A DNA stretch of 64,000 bases from NCBI RefSeq assembly GCF_002224645.1, contig NZ_CP022121.1, positions 248,001-312,000 of the forward strand, given 5' to 3'. This stretch comes from Dehalobacterium formicoaceticum (lineage in GTDB: Bacteria > Bacillota > Dehalobacteriia > Dehalobacteriales > Dehalobacteriaceae). Below the pieces are notes generated by a model that was not told where the DNA came from, searched no databases, and was given only the letters and a program-made list of their open reading frames with translations. Position numbers and translations under genes: made by a program. This document shows, in pieces, positions 1-7,820 of the stretch. Every line of letters starts with the position of its first letter. Within the stretch, counting starts at the first letter, position 1.

Positions 1-539
1 ACTACCAGATCCATGGGAATATCATACGGATCCGGATCTAAGGAGGGGACGATCTGCATAGCGAAGGCCACAGCGATTTTCGGGGTTTGCTCCTTTAAGC
101 GGGGTAAAAAGCGGTCATAATAGCCCCCGCCGTAACCCAGTCGGTTGCAAGCTTCGTCAAAGGCTACCCCGGGGACAATGACGCAATCAAGTTCCTCCGG
201 TGCTACGGGCCGCATTTTATCTGCTTTTGGTTCCAAGATACCCCATGTGCCCGGCGCCAAATCCTCTTCCAGGTCCCTCAGTTCAGAAGGAACGATGACG
301 ATATTTTTTGGCTCACAGACGGGTATCACTACCCTTTTATTTTCCTGCCACAGGTGCTCGATTAAAGGCATGACATCCACCTCATTACGAAACGGAAGAT
401 AAAGCATCACTGTACTTGCTTTTTGAAAGCTCGGAAATTGTAAAATTTTTTCGCAAATAATTTTGCTTTTTTCTCTTACTTGATTCCGATCCAGAGATCC
501 CCTTATTTTTAAAAGTTCTTTGCGCTGCTTCTTTTTCAT
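1..539 (-). CDS. 5-formyltetrahydrofolate cyclo-ligase (C-terminus cut by window edge)
   Basis: ATP-dependent conversion of 5-formyl-THF to 5,10-methenyl-THF (MTHFS/YgfA family) in cytosolic one-carbon metabolism. The minus strand reads from an ATG at 539, preceded by GGGAGGG, with a basic start (MKKKQRKELLKIR). It then shows YLPFRNEVD, VIPVCEP and the family signature VPGVAFDEACNRLGYGGGYY, with the glycine-rich ATP/substrate loop and YYDRFL. About 179 codons are present and the gene runs off the window, so only the last few residues should be missing. It follows tsaD in the same direction but is separated by a 409-bp AT-rich gap. The identification is firm. Confidence 0.9.
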   Translation of the reverse strand, partial: MKKKQRKELLKIRGSLDRNQVREKSKIICEKILQFPSFQKASTVMLYLPFRNEVDVMPLIEHLWQENKRVVIPVCEPKNIVIVPSELRDLEEDLAPGTWGILEPKADKMRPVAPEELDCVIVPGVAFDEACNRLGYGGGYYDRFLPRLKEQTPKIAVAFAMQIVPSLDPDPYDIPMDLV

Positions 540-719
540 AGAACCCTCCCATTAATATTCATTTATTATTCTGCATATTTATTCATGGATGTTAACTCCA
601 CGATATCCGAAATCAGGTATTTTTTCTTAGTAAATCCATAAATTTTTCTTTGTGAAGCATTTCTTTTTCGTTTGTCAAGATCAAATAGGTTTGTTCTTCA
701 TTTTTGTCTGTCCACCGGT

Positions 720-868
720 CTATCCACAGCTGATAAGCTCTTTAGCTGGCGTTTTATATAGTTATCCCCAGAAACCCTATTTTATTCCCCAGATAAGCTA
801 TTTTTTCTTCCACACCTTTTCATCCCCATCGCTCTAAGTTATTAACAAACTTATCCACATTATCCACA
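720..868. promoter_or_regulatory. Cluster of DnaA-box-like sites in gene-free 540-948 gap
   Basis: The 409-bp gap between tsaD and the cyclo-ligase holds two perfect, directly abutting DnaA boxes (TTATCCACA at 851-859 and 860-868). It also has one-mismatch copies at 720-728 (CTATCCACA) and 762-770 (TTATCCCCA), and weaker two-mismatch copies near 806-814 and 874-882. All read in the same direction in an AT-rich context. This could be a DnaA titration or regulatory cluster. There is no dnaA/dnaN neighbourhood to suggest a canonical oriC. The only ORF here (652-837) is low-complexity and has no ribosome site. Confidence 0.55.
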
Positions 869-948
869 GTTTCTTCGTCCACAAGTGGGTAATTAGCTAT
901 GGTTTAAATACTTAATGTTTTTCTGTAAAATACCCTGGGTTTTATTAT

Positions 949-1965
949 TCATGAGGTGAATAATGATAAATTGGGTACCGCATTTAAGGTCAAATCGGAA
1001 AATTCCCCTCTGAGATACTTATAGTAAGCAGCACAGCCAATCATCGCCGCATTATCCGTGCACAAAACAGGAGACGGCCATAACACATTGATGTTTTCTT
1101 GCCCCGCTTTTTCTTGCAGCATTTCTCTTAATCTGAGATTGGCCGCGACTCCACCGGCTAAAAGAATCGTTGGCACCTTTTTCTTTTTTGCCGCAACCAC
1201 GGCCTTGGTTGCCAATACATCCCCAATGGCCTCCTGCAAACCAGCCGCAATATCAGGGATATCATAGGCTTCGTCCTTCATTTTGCATTGATTCAAATAA
1301 TTTAACACCGAAGACTTCAAGCCGCTGAAGCTAAAATCAAGACTGTCTTTTTCTAACCAAGCTCTGGGAAATACCAGCTTCTCTCTGTTACCTTGAAGGG
1401 CAGCCTGCTGAATCTGCGGTCCCCCCGGATAACCCAGGCCTAAATGCCGGGCAACCTTGTCAAAGGCTTCCCCCGCTGCATCATCCCTGGTTTGCCCTAA
1501 TAATTCGTATGCACCCCTTTTAGGGAGATAAACCAAACTGGTATGTCCCCCCGATACAACCAAAGCCACCAAGGGGAAAGCTAAATCAGGATATTCCAAA
1601 AAACCGGCATGAATATGCCCCTCCAAATGATGCACTCCGATGAGTGGTTTTTCTATGGCATAGGCCGCCGCTTTGGCATAAGAAAGGCCGACCAATAAGG
1701 CACCAACTAAGCCAGGCCCGTAGGCAACCCCAATCCCGTCAATATCCTTAAAATCCGCTTCTGCCTCACTTAATGCTTCTTGAACCACAAAAGGCAGAGC
1801 TTCTAAGTGTTTTCTGGAAGCAATTTCCGGAACTACACCGCCATATTTTTTATGGATCTCGATTTGTGATGAAATAATATTAGATCTGATGACTCTTCCG
1901 TCTTGAATAACAGCAACAGAGGATTCATCACAACTGGTTTCAATGGCTAAGATATTTACCGCCAT
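949..1965 (-). CDS. tsaD: tRNA N6-adenosine threonylcarbamoyltransferase TsaD
   Basis: Transfers the threonylcarbamoyl group from TC-AMP to A37 of ANN-decoding tRNAs, working with TsaB and TsaE, which are encoded just upstream. The 338 residues are the usual full length. The start (NILAIETSCDESS) is the ASKHA nucleotide-binding fold, the metal-binding HxxxH is seen as HHLEGH near residue 110, and VVSGGHTSL, GEAFDKVAR and the late LAGGVAANLRLR and DNAAMI motifs are present. The ribosome site AAAGGAG sits 6 nt before ATG. It is separated from rimI by a 50-residue ORF with its own terminator, so it may also have its own promoter. Confidence 0.97.
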   Translation of the reverse strand: MAVNILAIETSCDESSVAVIQDGRVIRSNIISSQIEIHKKYGGVVPEIASRKHLEALPFVVQEALSEAEADFKDIDGIGVAYGPGLVGALLVGLSYAKAAAYAIEKPLIGVHHLEGHIHAGFLEYPDLAFPLVALVVSGGHTSLVYLPKRGAYELLGQTRDDAAGEAFDKVARHLGLGYPGGPQIQQAALQGNREKLVFPRAWLEKDSLDFSFSGLKSSVLNYLNQCKMKDEAYDIPDIAAGLQEAIGDVLATKAVVAAKKKKVPTILLAGGVAANLRLREMLQEKAGQENINVLWPSPVLCTDNAAMIGCAAYYKYLRGEFSDLTLNAVPNLSLFTS

Positions 1966-2014
1966 ATTAATCTCCTTTACTTTTATTAAAAAATAGCTTC
2001 CCTAAATTCTGAAA

Positions 2015-2040
2015 AAATAAAGCCCATATGGGCTTTATTT
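2015..2040. terminator. Bidirectional rho-independent terminator
   Basis: A perfect 11-bp inverted repeat (AAATAAAGCCC, loop ATAT) is flanked by A and T runs on both sides. On the minus strand it starts 3 nt past the stop codon of the 50-residue ORF and ends in six Ts. It therefore separates that ORF from tsaD. Confidence 0.8.
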
Positions 2041-2043
2041 TTA

Positions 2044-2196
2044 TTATGATACGAAAGCTAAAGTTAAGGCAATGACTCCGATCAAGCAAACTGCAAATAC
2101 ACCATATCCAATAAAAGTATATTTATGGACATCTTCCGGTGTTTGAGGGATGGGATATTTTCTCATCAACTCCATTGGTTCTTCATGTCCTGCCAT
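2044..2196 (-). CDS. Small single-span membrane protein (50 aa), unknown function
   Basis: A short ORF supported by a strong ribosome site (AAAGGAGG, 6 nt before ATG). It encodes 50 residues: a polar N-terminal half (MAGHEEPMELMRKYPIPQT) and one predicted transmembrane helix at about residues 28-48 (FIGYGVFAVCLIGVIALTLA). It ends immediately before a strong terminator, which supports it as the last gene of the tsaE-tsaB-rimI transcript or as a short unit of its own. I do not recognise a named family. The N-in or N-out orientation cannot be told from sequence alone. Confidence 0.75.
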   Translation of the reverse strand: MAGHEEPMELMRKYPIPQTPEDVHKYTFIGYGVFAVCLIGVIALTLAFVS

Positions 2197-2229
2197 GTAA
2201 TTACCTCCTTTCTTTCCTCAATTCATGTT

Positions 2230-2700
2230 CTAATCTTCCGTAAACTTTTCCACCAATGTCTTCCACATAATAATGGCATCTTCTTTGGTATCAGTATAAT
2301 AACCACGACGCAGCCCTGCAGCTTCAAAGCCCATCCTTTGGTAAAGCTTTTGGGCTGACAAATTAGATGGCCGTACCTCTAAGGTCATACGCAGCGCTCC
2401 CCGCATGATACCCTGGACAATTAAATGGAGGAGCAGATTTTCTCCGATTTTCCGTCCCCGATAATCCGGATGAACTGCTATATTGGTAACATGGGCTTCG
2501 TCAATGATGATCCACATTCCTCCATAGGTAATAACTTGGCCATCCAGCTTTCCGACGCAATAATAGGATAGTGAATTATCATATATTTCACTAATAAATG
2601 CCTGTTTGCTCCATGGTGTGGGAAAAGAACATTGTTCAATTTTTATAACCTGCTCCAAATCTTCTTCTTGTAAAGGCACAAAATCAATATCCATCATCAT
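2230..2700 (-). CDS. rimI: Ribosomal protein S18 alanine N-acetyltransferase RimI
   Basis: A GNAT-fold acetyltransferase that acetylates the N-terminus of ribosomal protein S18 and possibly other substrates. The 156 residues are typical in length. Visible are the acetyl-CoA loop region (VHPDYRGRKIGENLLL, the R/QxxGxG/A motif), EVRPSNLSAQKLYQRMGF in the usual GNAT C-terminal position, and GYYTDTKEDAIIM, characteristic of RimI. The ATG overlaps the end of tsaB by 4 nt, indicating translational coupling. Three consecutive ATGs (2700, 2697, 2694) leave the exact start open. The conserved tsaE-tsaB-rimI order supports the call. Confidence 0.95.
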   Translation of the reverse strand: MMMDIDFVPLQEEDLEQVIKIEQCSFPTPWSKQAFISEIYDNSLSYYCVGKLDGQVITYGGMWIIIDEAHVTNIAVHPDYRGRKIGENLLLHLIVQGIMRGALRMTLEVRPSNLSAQKLYQRMGFEAAGLRRGYYTDTKEDAIIMWKTLVEKFTED

Positions 2701-3410
2701 AAACAGACCTCACCATGGGTCTTTACCCACTTCACTTCCGCTTCAGATGGTCTTAAATAAAAAGGTTTAATCTCAAAAATACTGGTTTCCTGCCCCCGCT
2801 GAAACTTGCTTAATCCTAAAAGTGCCACCTGGGCACCATGCAACAAATTGTGGCTTGCCGGGGCAAAAACTGCTTTTTCTTTCATACGATCTAAAATAAA
2901 CTCCTGATAAACAGGCACCCCGTCACCTAAAAAGGTGACCTTTTCCTTTAAAACCAAAAGCTCTGTCACTAGTTTCTCCGGTGTCACAGCCTGATAAGGA
3001 GATAAACGGGTCATGCGCCCGGCCTCATACCGGTACATTGCGGTATAGACTTCATTTTTTCGTGCATCAAGAATGGGGCAGATCAGATTCGGCACCCCGG
3101 GCAGATTCTCCGCTAAAGCATCCAGAGTAACAACACCCGCCACCGGCAGATCCAAAACCTGAGCCAAACCTTGTACCGTTGCCAATCCAATGCGCAGCCC
3201 GGTAAAAGAGCCGGGACCTATGGTCACAGCAATTCCCTGAATGTCTGCCCATGGTATATTGGCATTTTTTAAAAGACTGTCCAATAAAGGAAGTAAACTC
3301 TGGGAATGTGTTTTTCCATTATTTAACCAATTTTCTGCCAAAACACCTGTCTCATCTGCAATTGCCACGCCGGCTGCCTTGGTAGCTGCATCAATCCCTA
3401 ATATTTTCAT
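2697..3410 (-). CDS. tsaB: tRNA t6A threonylcarbamoyltransferase complex dimerization subunit TsaB
   Basis: Non-catalytic ASKHA-fold partner of TsaD needed for t6A37 formation. The 237 residues match the family length. The N-terminus ILGIDAATKAAGVAIA and the motif GPGSFTGLRIGLATVQGLA near residue 70 are diagnostic. The C-terminal part, where TsaB varies most, ends in KPFYLRPSEAE, also typical. It overlaps tsaE by 20 nt and rimI by 4 nt, so all three are likely translated from one transcript. Confidence 0.96.
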   Translation of the reverse strand: MKILGIDAATKAAGVAIADETGVLAENWLNNGKTHSQSLLPLLDSLLKNANIPWADIQGIAVTIGPGSFTGLRIGLATVQGLAQVLDLPVAGVVTLDALAENLPGVPNLICPILDARKNEVYTAMYRYEAGRMTRLSPYQAVTPEKLVTELLVLKEKVTFLGDGVPVYQEFILDRMKEKAVFAPASHNLLHGAQVALLGLSKFQRGQETSIFEIKPFYLRPSEAEVKWVKTHGEVCL

Positions 3411-3876
3411 CGTTTTCTAACGCTCCGATCACATTTGCCCATTTCCTACCTACATCCATAAAATACAAAATACGAAATTCATCACCGGATGGTTCCCATC
3501 CCTTTTGAATATCGATTTTCAGGTAAGAGTCAGGTAAAATTGAGGCCACCCGCTCCGGCCATTCGATCAAAGTAATCCCGGAAGAATGAAAATATTCTTC
3601 CATACCCAGTTCCTCCAGATCCTCATCCTCTTCCAACCGATACGCATCCATATGATATAAGGGATAGGTTCCTTGATATTCATTAATGATGGTAAAAGTG
3701 GGGCTGGTAATCTGCTCCTGCACTTTTAAGCCCTGGGCTACGCCCTTAGCAAAACTGGTTTTGCCCGCACCTAACTCTCCCGTGAGTGCAACAACAATCC
3801 CAGGGGTCAGATAAGCTGCCAGACGTTCACCCCACCTAAAAGTCTCTTCGGGACTTTTTGTTCTGATCGTTAGCAA
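3391..3876 (-). CDS. tsaE: tRNA t6A biosynthesis ATPase TsaE
   Basis: P-loop ATPase that drives the TsaB-TsaD complex. It carries Walker A GELGAGKTSF near residue 38, SPTFTIINEY, the YHMDAYRL motif and LIEWPERV, all in the family order. The reading frame is open from 3903, but the best start is a TTG at 3876. GGAGAGGGAG lies 5 nt upstream of it, and the protein then begins MLTIRTKSPEETF like other TsaE proteins (161 residues). It overlaps tsaB by 20 nt. A non-coding gap of about 80 nt separates it from the amidohydrolase upstream. Confidence 0.94.
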   Translation of the reverse strand: MLTIRTKSPEETFRWGERLAAYLTPGIVVALTGELGAGKTSFAKGVAQGLKVQEQITSPTFTIINEYQGTYPLYHMDAYRLEEDEDLEELGMEEYFHSSGITLIEWPERVASILPDSYLKIDIQKGWEPSGDEFRILYFMDVGRKWANVIGALENDENIRD

Positions 3877-3955
3877 GATTTCTCCCTCTCCTCTAAGAAG
3901 CAAAAAAATATATTTCCATTATAACCAAAATATAAAGCTTTAGCCAACCATATCC

Positions 3956-5098
3956 TTAAGCCGGTTCCCCCTGGTCATGATAAACAACACTGCCGTCTAT
4001 GATCACCGTTTCCACAATGGACTCCATAGCTAGAATACTGCCGCTAACAATAAGGATATCCGCATCTTTACCCACGGAAAGGCTGCCCACCCGGTGGTCA
4101 ACCCCAAGAATTTCTGCCGCATTGATGGTAATTGATTTCAGGGCCTCTTCCTCTGACATCCCAGCCCGGCAAACCAGCGCAGCACAAAGGGAAAGGTACT
4201 GAATGGGCACTACCGGATGATCTGTTGTTAACGCCACTTTCACACCGGCTTGGGCTAATAAACCGGGTGTTTTCCAGCTTTTATCCTTCATCTCCACTTT
4301 GGCCCGATTCACCAGATGGGGTCCGGAAACCACCGGAATGTTCCTCTCAGCCAATTCCTTTCCGATATTTTGACTGTCCGTTCCATGAATAATAATGACC
4401 GGCATATCAAATTCCTGGGAAATTCGCACCGCCGTCAAGATATCATCGGAACGATGAGCATGAGCATGAAGGGATATTTCTTTATTCATCACTTTCACGA
4501 CCGGTTCCAAAAGAAGGTCCCGTTCTTTCGGTGTCGCAGCATAATTTTGTGCCTTGGAAAACATCTCCCGGAGCATTCCTGCTGTAGCCATACGGGTAGA
4601 AGGAGTTTTCTTTTGTTCTCCATAAACACGTTTGGGATTTTCCCCAAAAGCAATTTTCAATCCCGCCGGTTCTTTTAAAACCATTTGATCCACAATATGT
4701 CCATAGGTTTTCAGGATCGCCACCTGTCCTCCGATTACGTTGGCGCTGCCGGGAGCAACAGCAACGGTGGTAACGCCTCCGCTGATGGCATCGCCAAATG
4801 CCAGATCCAGAGGATTAACCCCGTCTATGGCGCGGAGATGAGGGGTCAGGGGATTGGTCATTTCGTTGGTATCATCTCCCTCATATTGATAAACCTCTTC
4901 TGCAATCCCCATATGGGTATGGGCATCAATTAATCCCGGCATCACTACCTTGCCCTGGGCATTAATGACATCTGCTCCCTTGGGAATCAATATATTATCA
5001 CCAATGGCTACAATCTTGCCCTGGTCAATTAACAGAGTCCCTTTTTGGTAAGTGTTTCCTTCCATGGTCATGATTTTTCCATTTGCAACAGCCAGCAT
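3956..5098 (-). CDS. Amidohydrolase family protein (imidazolonepropionase-like)
   Basis: A metal-dependent hydrolase of the amidohydrolase superfamily, 380 residues. The TIM-barrel metal ligands are visible: DAHTHMG (HxH, about residue 62), a HAHAHRSDD segment, IIHGTD, and the catalytic Asp in TTDHPVVP. The N- and C-terminal beta-sandwich strands are present (GKIVAIGDN; VGKDADILIVSG). Relatives are common in Clostridia and are annotated only as amidohydrolase; the substrate cannot be read from sequence. The ribosome site GGAGG is 9 nt before the ATG. It lies immediately after a 22-codon ORF coupled to the C26 peptidase, so the three may form one unit. Confidence 0.85.
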   Translation of the reverse strand: MLAVANGKIMTMEGNTYQKGTLLIDQGKIVAIGDNILIPKGADVINAQGKVVMPGLIDAHTHMGIAEEVYQYEGDDTNEMTNPLTPHLRAIDGVNPLDLAFGDAISGGVTTVAVAPGSANVIGGQVAILKTYGHIVDQMVLKEPAGLKIAFGENPKRVYGEQKKTPSTRMATAGMLREMFSKAQNYAATPKERDLLLEPVVKVMNKEISLHAHAHRSDDILTAVRISQEFDMPVIIIHGTDSQNIGKELAERNIPVVSGPHLVNRAKVEMKDKSWKTPGLLAQAGVKVALTTDHPVVPIQYLSLCAALVCRAGMSEEEALKSITINAAEILGVDHRVGSLSVGKDADILIVSGSILAMESIVETVIIDGSVVYHDQGEPA

Positions 5099-5115
5099 TA
5101 AAATCTAACCTCCTA

Positions 5116-5184
5116 TCAGTTAAACAATAAAACTTTCGCCATAAAAAGCCAAAACCCTGCAATGATCACCAAGGAAAGTTTCAT
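5116..5184 (-). CDS. Possible 22-residue hydrophobic peptide coupled to the C26 peptidase gene
   Basis: The ATG overlaps the TGA of the C26 peptidase gene (ATGA), the usual arrangement for translational re-initiation. The 22-residue product begins MKLSLVIIAGFWLFMAK and is almost wholly hydrophobic, enough for one short membrane helix. It has no clear ribosome site of its own, and its stop lies just before the GGAGG of the amidohydrolase gene. It could be a small membrane peptide, a coupling device that carries ribosomes to the next gene, or chance. Confidence 0.35.
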   Translation of the reverse strand: MKLSLVIIAGFWLFMAKVLLFN

Positions 5185-5882
5185 CGCCGGCAAGATTGAA
5201 TAAACGCCTGAAACAAACGATAGCTTCCGATATCCTGCCGCCAAAGGCATTCCGGATGCCACTGCACACCTAAGGCAAAAGAATGTTCTTCCCCTTCAAT
5301 TCCTTCAACCACGTGATCCGCGGCAACAGCAGAAACCTGCAATCCCGGAGCAGGAGTTTTCACTGCCTGATGGTGAAAGCTGTTTACCTGGATATGATCC
5401 CCCGACATAATCTGGCTTAGTCTTGTTCCGGGAACCAGATTAACGGAGTGGGTCAGACACTCCCTGGGGGCCTCCTGGTCATGCTTCAACGCGGGCACCA
5501 TCTGGCTTTTAATATCCTGGAATATCGTACCACCCAGGGATAGATTCAATACCTGACAACCCCGGCATACTGCCAGGATCGGTTTTCCTGAGAAGAAGAA
5601 TTCCCTGCTCCAAGACAATTCAAAAGCATCCCGTTCCGGTGTAATTTCCCCCATGCCCAGAATGGGTTCTTCACCAAACAGCAGGGGATTGACATCCACT
5701 CCTCCCGATAAAATCAGTCCGTCAATGCATTTCAGATATTTTTCCCTGATGCTCTGCCGGGCTGTGGGAGGTATCAGTAAAGCTGCTCCACCCACCGCTT
5801 CAATCGCCTTAATATAGAAGTTCCGGACATAAAAATTCAGCCCATCTTCTCCGCAGGTAATCCCAATCAAGGGTATTTTCAA
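5181..5882 (-). CDS. Gamma-glutamyl-gamma-aminobutyrate hydrolase family (peptidase C26)
   Basis: Class I glutamine amidotransferase-like hydrolase acting on gamma-glutamyl amide bonds (PuuD/YvdE type), 233 residues. The fold markers are present: GITCGED at the start, LSGGVDVNP near residue 55, the nucleophile in AVCRGCQVLNLSLGG (Cys about 107), and the His/Glu of the triad in GVQWHPE near the C-terminus. The substrate is not determined by sequence. It is preceded by GGGAGGAGATATC upstream of the ATG. A weak terminator separates it from the EndoA gene upstream. Confidence 0.9.
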   Translation of the reverse strand: MKIPLIGITCGEDGLNFYVRNFYIKAIEAVGGAALLIPPTARQSIREKYLKCIDGLILSGGVDVNPLLFGEEPILGMGEITPERDAFELSWSREFFFSGKPILAVCRGCQVLNLSLGGTIFQDIKSQMVPALKHDQEAPRECLTHSVNLVPGTRLSQIMSGDHIQVNSFHHQAVKTPAPGLQVSAVAADHVVEGIEGEEHSFALGVQWHPECLWRQDIGSYRLFQAFIQSCRR

Positions 5883-5911
5883 GATATCTCCTCCCTGAAA
5901 GTAAAAATAGC

Positions 5912-5931
5912 CAGGCTATAAGCTCAGCCTG
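5912..5931 (-). terminator. Weak terminator after the EndoA toxin gene
   Basis: A 6-bp inverted repeat (CAGGCT ... AGCCTG, 8-nt loop) is followed on the minus strand by GCTATTTTTAC. It lies just downstream of the toxin stop codon. The stem is short and the T run imperfect, so partial read-through into the C26 gene is likely. Confidence 0.45.
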
Positions 5932-5941
5932 ACCAAAAACT

Positions 5942-6292
5942 CTATACTTCTATTAATCCCAAACTAATCTCCAAAGCCCGGTCGACACGCTGCATGACAT
6001 CCTCACCGATGACAGCTATCTTTTGTTGCAGGCGGCTTTTATCAATGGTGCGCACCTGCTCCGCTAAAATGACCGAATCTTTTTCCATACCGGTTTTTTC
6101 TTTGGGCAGTTCCACATGCGTAGGAAGTTTTGCTTTATTGATTTGGGAGGTAATTGCGACCACAATTGTCGTCGGACTATATTGGTTGCCAATATCATTT
6201 TGCACAACTAAAACAGGCCTGGTGCCTCCTTGCTCCGAGCCCTGAACGGGATTTAGTTGAGCAAAAAATACTTCCCCGCGTCGTACAATCAT
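5942..6292 (-). CDS. ndoA: mRNA interferase EndoA (MazF-type toxin)
   Basis: Sequence-specific endoribonuclease toxin, 116 residues, close in length and sequence to Bacillus EndoA/PemK. The start [21 protein letters not shown] is the conserved strand-loop, followed by [10 protein letters not shown] with the catalytic Arg, and VVAITS with the catalytic Thr. [15 protein letters not shown] is also typical. It overlaps the antitoxin gene by 4 nt. The alr-antitoxin-toxin order is the standard one in Firmicutes, so this is a housekeeping chromosomal copy, not a recent import. Confidence 0.95.
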   Translation of the reverse strand: MIVRRGEVFFAQLNPVQGSEQGGTRPVLVVQNDIGNQYSPTTIVVAITSQINKAKLPTHVELPKEKTGMEKDSVILAEQVRTIDKSRLQQKIAVIGEDVMQRVDRALEISLGLIEV

Positions 6293-6567
6293 TTTCCACG
6301 CTCCACCCGGCTTCCAGCCGTGTTCTCGAACACTTCACTTTCCATAGAGAAGCATTCACAGGCAATGGATAAATTAATCACAGCCATCTCCTGATAACCT
6401 TTTTTCATTTGCTCCTGAAGAATACGACGGCGGCGCTCTACAATATAGAATTGCATCGCCTCTCGGATAAATTCACTTCTATTTCTCTTCTCGTCATTAA
6501 CAATCCCATCGAATTCTTGAAGCAGCTGATCAGGAACGCTAATCATAATCCTTCTTAAATTGGGCAC
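6289..6567 (-). CDS. ndoAI: EndoAI-type antitoxin (ribbon-helix-helix, CopG/MazE role)
   Basis: Antitoxin that binds EndoA and autoregulates the pair. The N-terminal ribbon-helix-helix is visible as [19 protein letters not shown] and [16 protein letters not shown] variable C-terminal tail contains the [15 protein letters not shown] motif shared with Bacillus EndoAI. The frame is open from 6582, but GGAGGT sits 7 nt before a GTG at 6567, which I take as the start (92 residues, [11 protein letters not shown]). It lies 107 nt downstream of alr and overlaps the toxin gene. Confidence 0.92.
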   Translation of the reverse strand: MPNLRRIMISVPDQLLQEFDGIVNDEKRNRSEFIREAMQFYIVERRRRILQEQMKKGYQEMAVINLSIACECFSMESEVFENTAGSRVERGK

Positions 6568-6674
6568 AAGGTACACCTCCATAAGATATATCTCCAGAGT
6601 TAAAAATATTATATACGTTTTTCCATATTATTTGCAACATCTCCATAACTTTAAATTCAGGTAAATATTGGTAA

Positions 6675-7820
6675 TCAGTTTTCATTGAGATAGATACGAG
6701 GAACTCTTTCGCTGAGCATGCACACAATTTCATAATTAATCGTCTGCAGCATTTCGGCAATTTCCTCTACTGCAATACGTTCCTTCCCTTGGGAACCAAA
6801 AATTACGGCCTCGTCATCAATTTTCACCTGGGGTACCGTTGAGGCATCCACCATGAGCTGATCCATACAAATCCTGCCCACTGTAGGTACTCTTTGCCCT
6901 CCCAAAAGCACTTGACTCTTGTGGGTCAAGGATCTGGGATAACCATCTGCATATCCTAAGGGCAAAGTGGCGATCACCCTTTTATCTTGCGCTGTATATT
7001 TGCGCCCATAACTGATACACGCACCTGCTTCCACTTGTTTAACGAAGGAAACCCTGGCTTTCAATGTCATCGCTGGGATGAGTTTAATGCGATCCCGCTC
7101 TACCTCCTCTGATGGATACAAACCATACAAAATAATCCCCGCCCGCACCATATCAAAATGGGTTTCCGGCAGATCAATCAACCCGGCACTGTTGGCGGCA
7201 TGCTTGAGAGGAATATCAATTCCTTCTTGCTCCAACTGAGAGATGAATTCCTTAAACAGGGTTAATTGTTTTCGGGTATAAGTCTTATCAGCTTCATCCG
7301 CTGCAGAAAAATGAGTAAAAAGCCCCTCCACTGTCAAGCCGGGCAGGGCGACAATCTTTTTAATCGTTTCGATTGACTCTTTTTCAGGGAGAAAGCCGAT
7401 GCGACCCATACCGGTATCAATTTTAACATGTCCGTACGCCTGCTCCCCTCTCTCGACTGCTGCCCGCGACAGAGCCTCGGCCATCTCCCAGGTATAAAGA
7501 GTGGTTGCGATTCTATAATCCAACACTTCCTGTACCTCGTCCGCCGGTGTATATCCCAGGACAATAATGGGGGCTTCAATGCCTTGTTCCCTAAGGCGCA
7601 CCCCTTCACCCAGGGTGGCTACCCCCAGATATTCCGCCCCATGTTTTAAGGCCGTACGGGCAATTTGAAAGGCTCCATGGCCATATCCATTGGCCTTGAC
7701 AATGGCCATCAGCTTCGTTTTCGGTTTTAGCAAACCTTTAACAGCCTGAACATTATGAGCCACCGCTCCCAAATCCACCTCCGCCCATACCGGGCGGGCA
7801 ATCTCCTTCATCATCATCAT
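6675..7820 (-). CDS. alr: Alanine racemase
   Basis: PLP enzyme making D-alanine for peptidoglycan. 381 residues with the N-terminal PLP-lysine motif MAIVKANGYGHG near residue 42, the barrel segments KIDTGMGRIGF and HAANSAG, the catalytic Tyr region ISYGRKY, and the C-terminal GRICMDQLMVD. Four ATG codons in a row (7820-7809) overlap the stop of nnr. The GAGGG lies directly before the first ATG, so ribosomes more likely start at the third or fourth ATG, shortening the protein by two or three residues. Confidence 0.96.
   Translation of the reverse strand: MMMMKEIARPVWAEVDLGAVAHNVQAVKGLLKPKTKLMAIVKANGYGHGAFQIARTALKHGAEYLGVATLGEGVRLREQGIEAPIIVLGYTPADEVQEVLDYRIATTLYTWEMAEALSRAAVERGEQAYGHVKIDTGMGRIGFLPEKESIETIKKIVALPGLTVEGLFTHFSAADEADKTYTRKQLTLFKEFISQLEQEGIDIPLKHAANSAGLIDLPETHFDMVRAGIILYGLYPSEEVERDRIKLIPAMTLKARVSFVKQVEAGACISYGRKYTAQDKRVIATLPLGYADGYPRSLTHKSQVLLGGQRVPTVGRICMDQLMVDASTVPQVKIDDEAVIFGSQGKERIAVEEIAEMLQTINYEIVCMLSERVPRIYLNEN

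Noticed and set aside
652-837. 61-residue ORF on the plus strand in the DnaA-box region
   Set aside because: Phe/Ser/Pro-rich low complexity, no ribosome site, overlaps several DnaA-box-like sequences; the composition reflects the T-rich DNA.
540-948. Canonical chromosomal origin oriC
   Set aside because: DnaA boxes are present, but no dnaA, dnaN, rnpA or recF is nearby and no clear unwinding repeat was found. Kept only as a DnaA-box cluster.
4316-4678. Long plus-strand ORFs over the amidohydrolase (also 17226-17671, 31693-32109 and others)
   Set aside because: Antisense to well-supported genes, no ribosome sites, and residue composition unlike real proteins.
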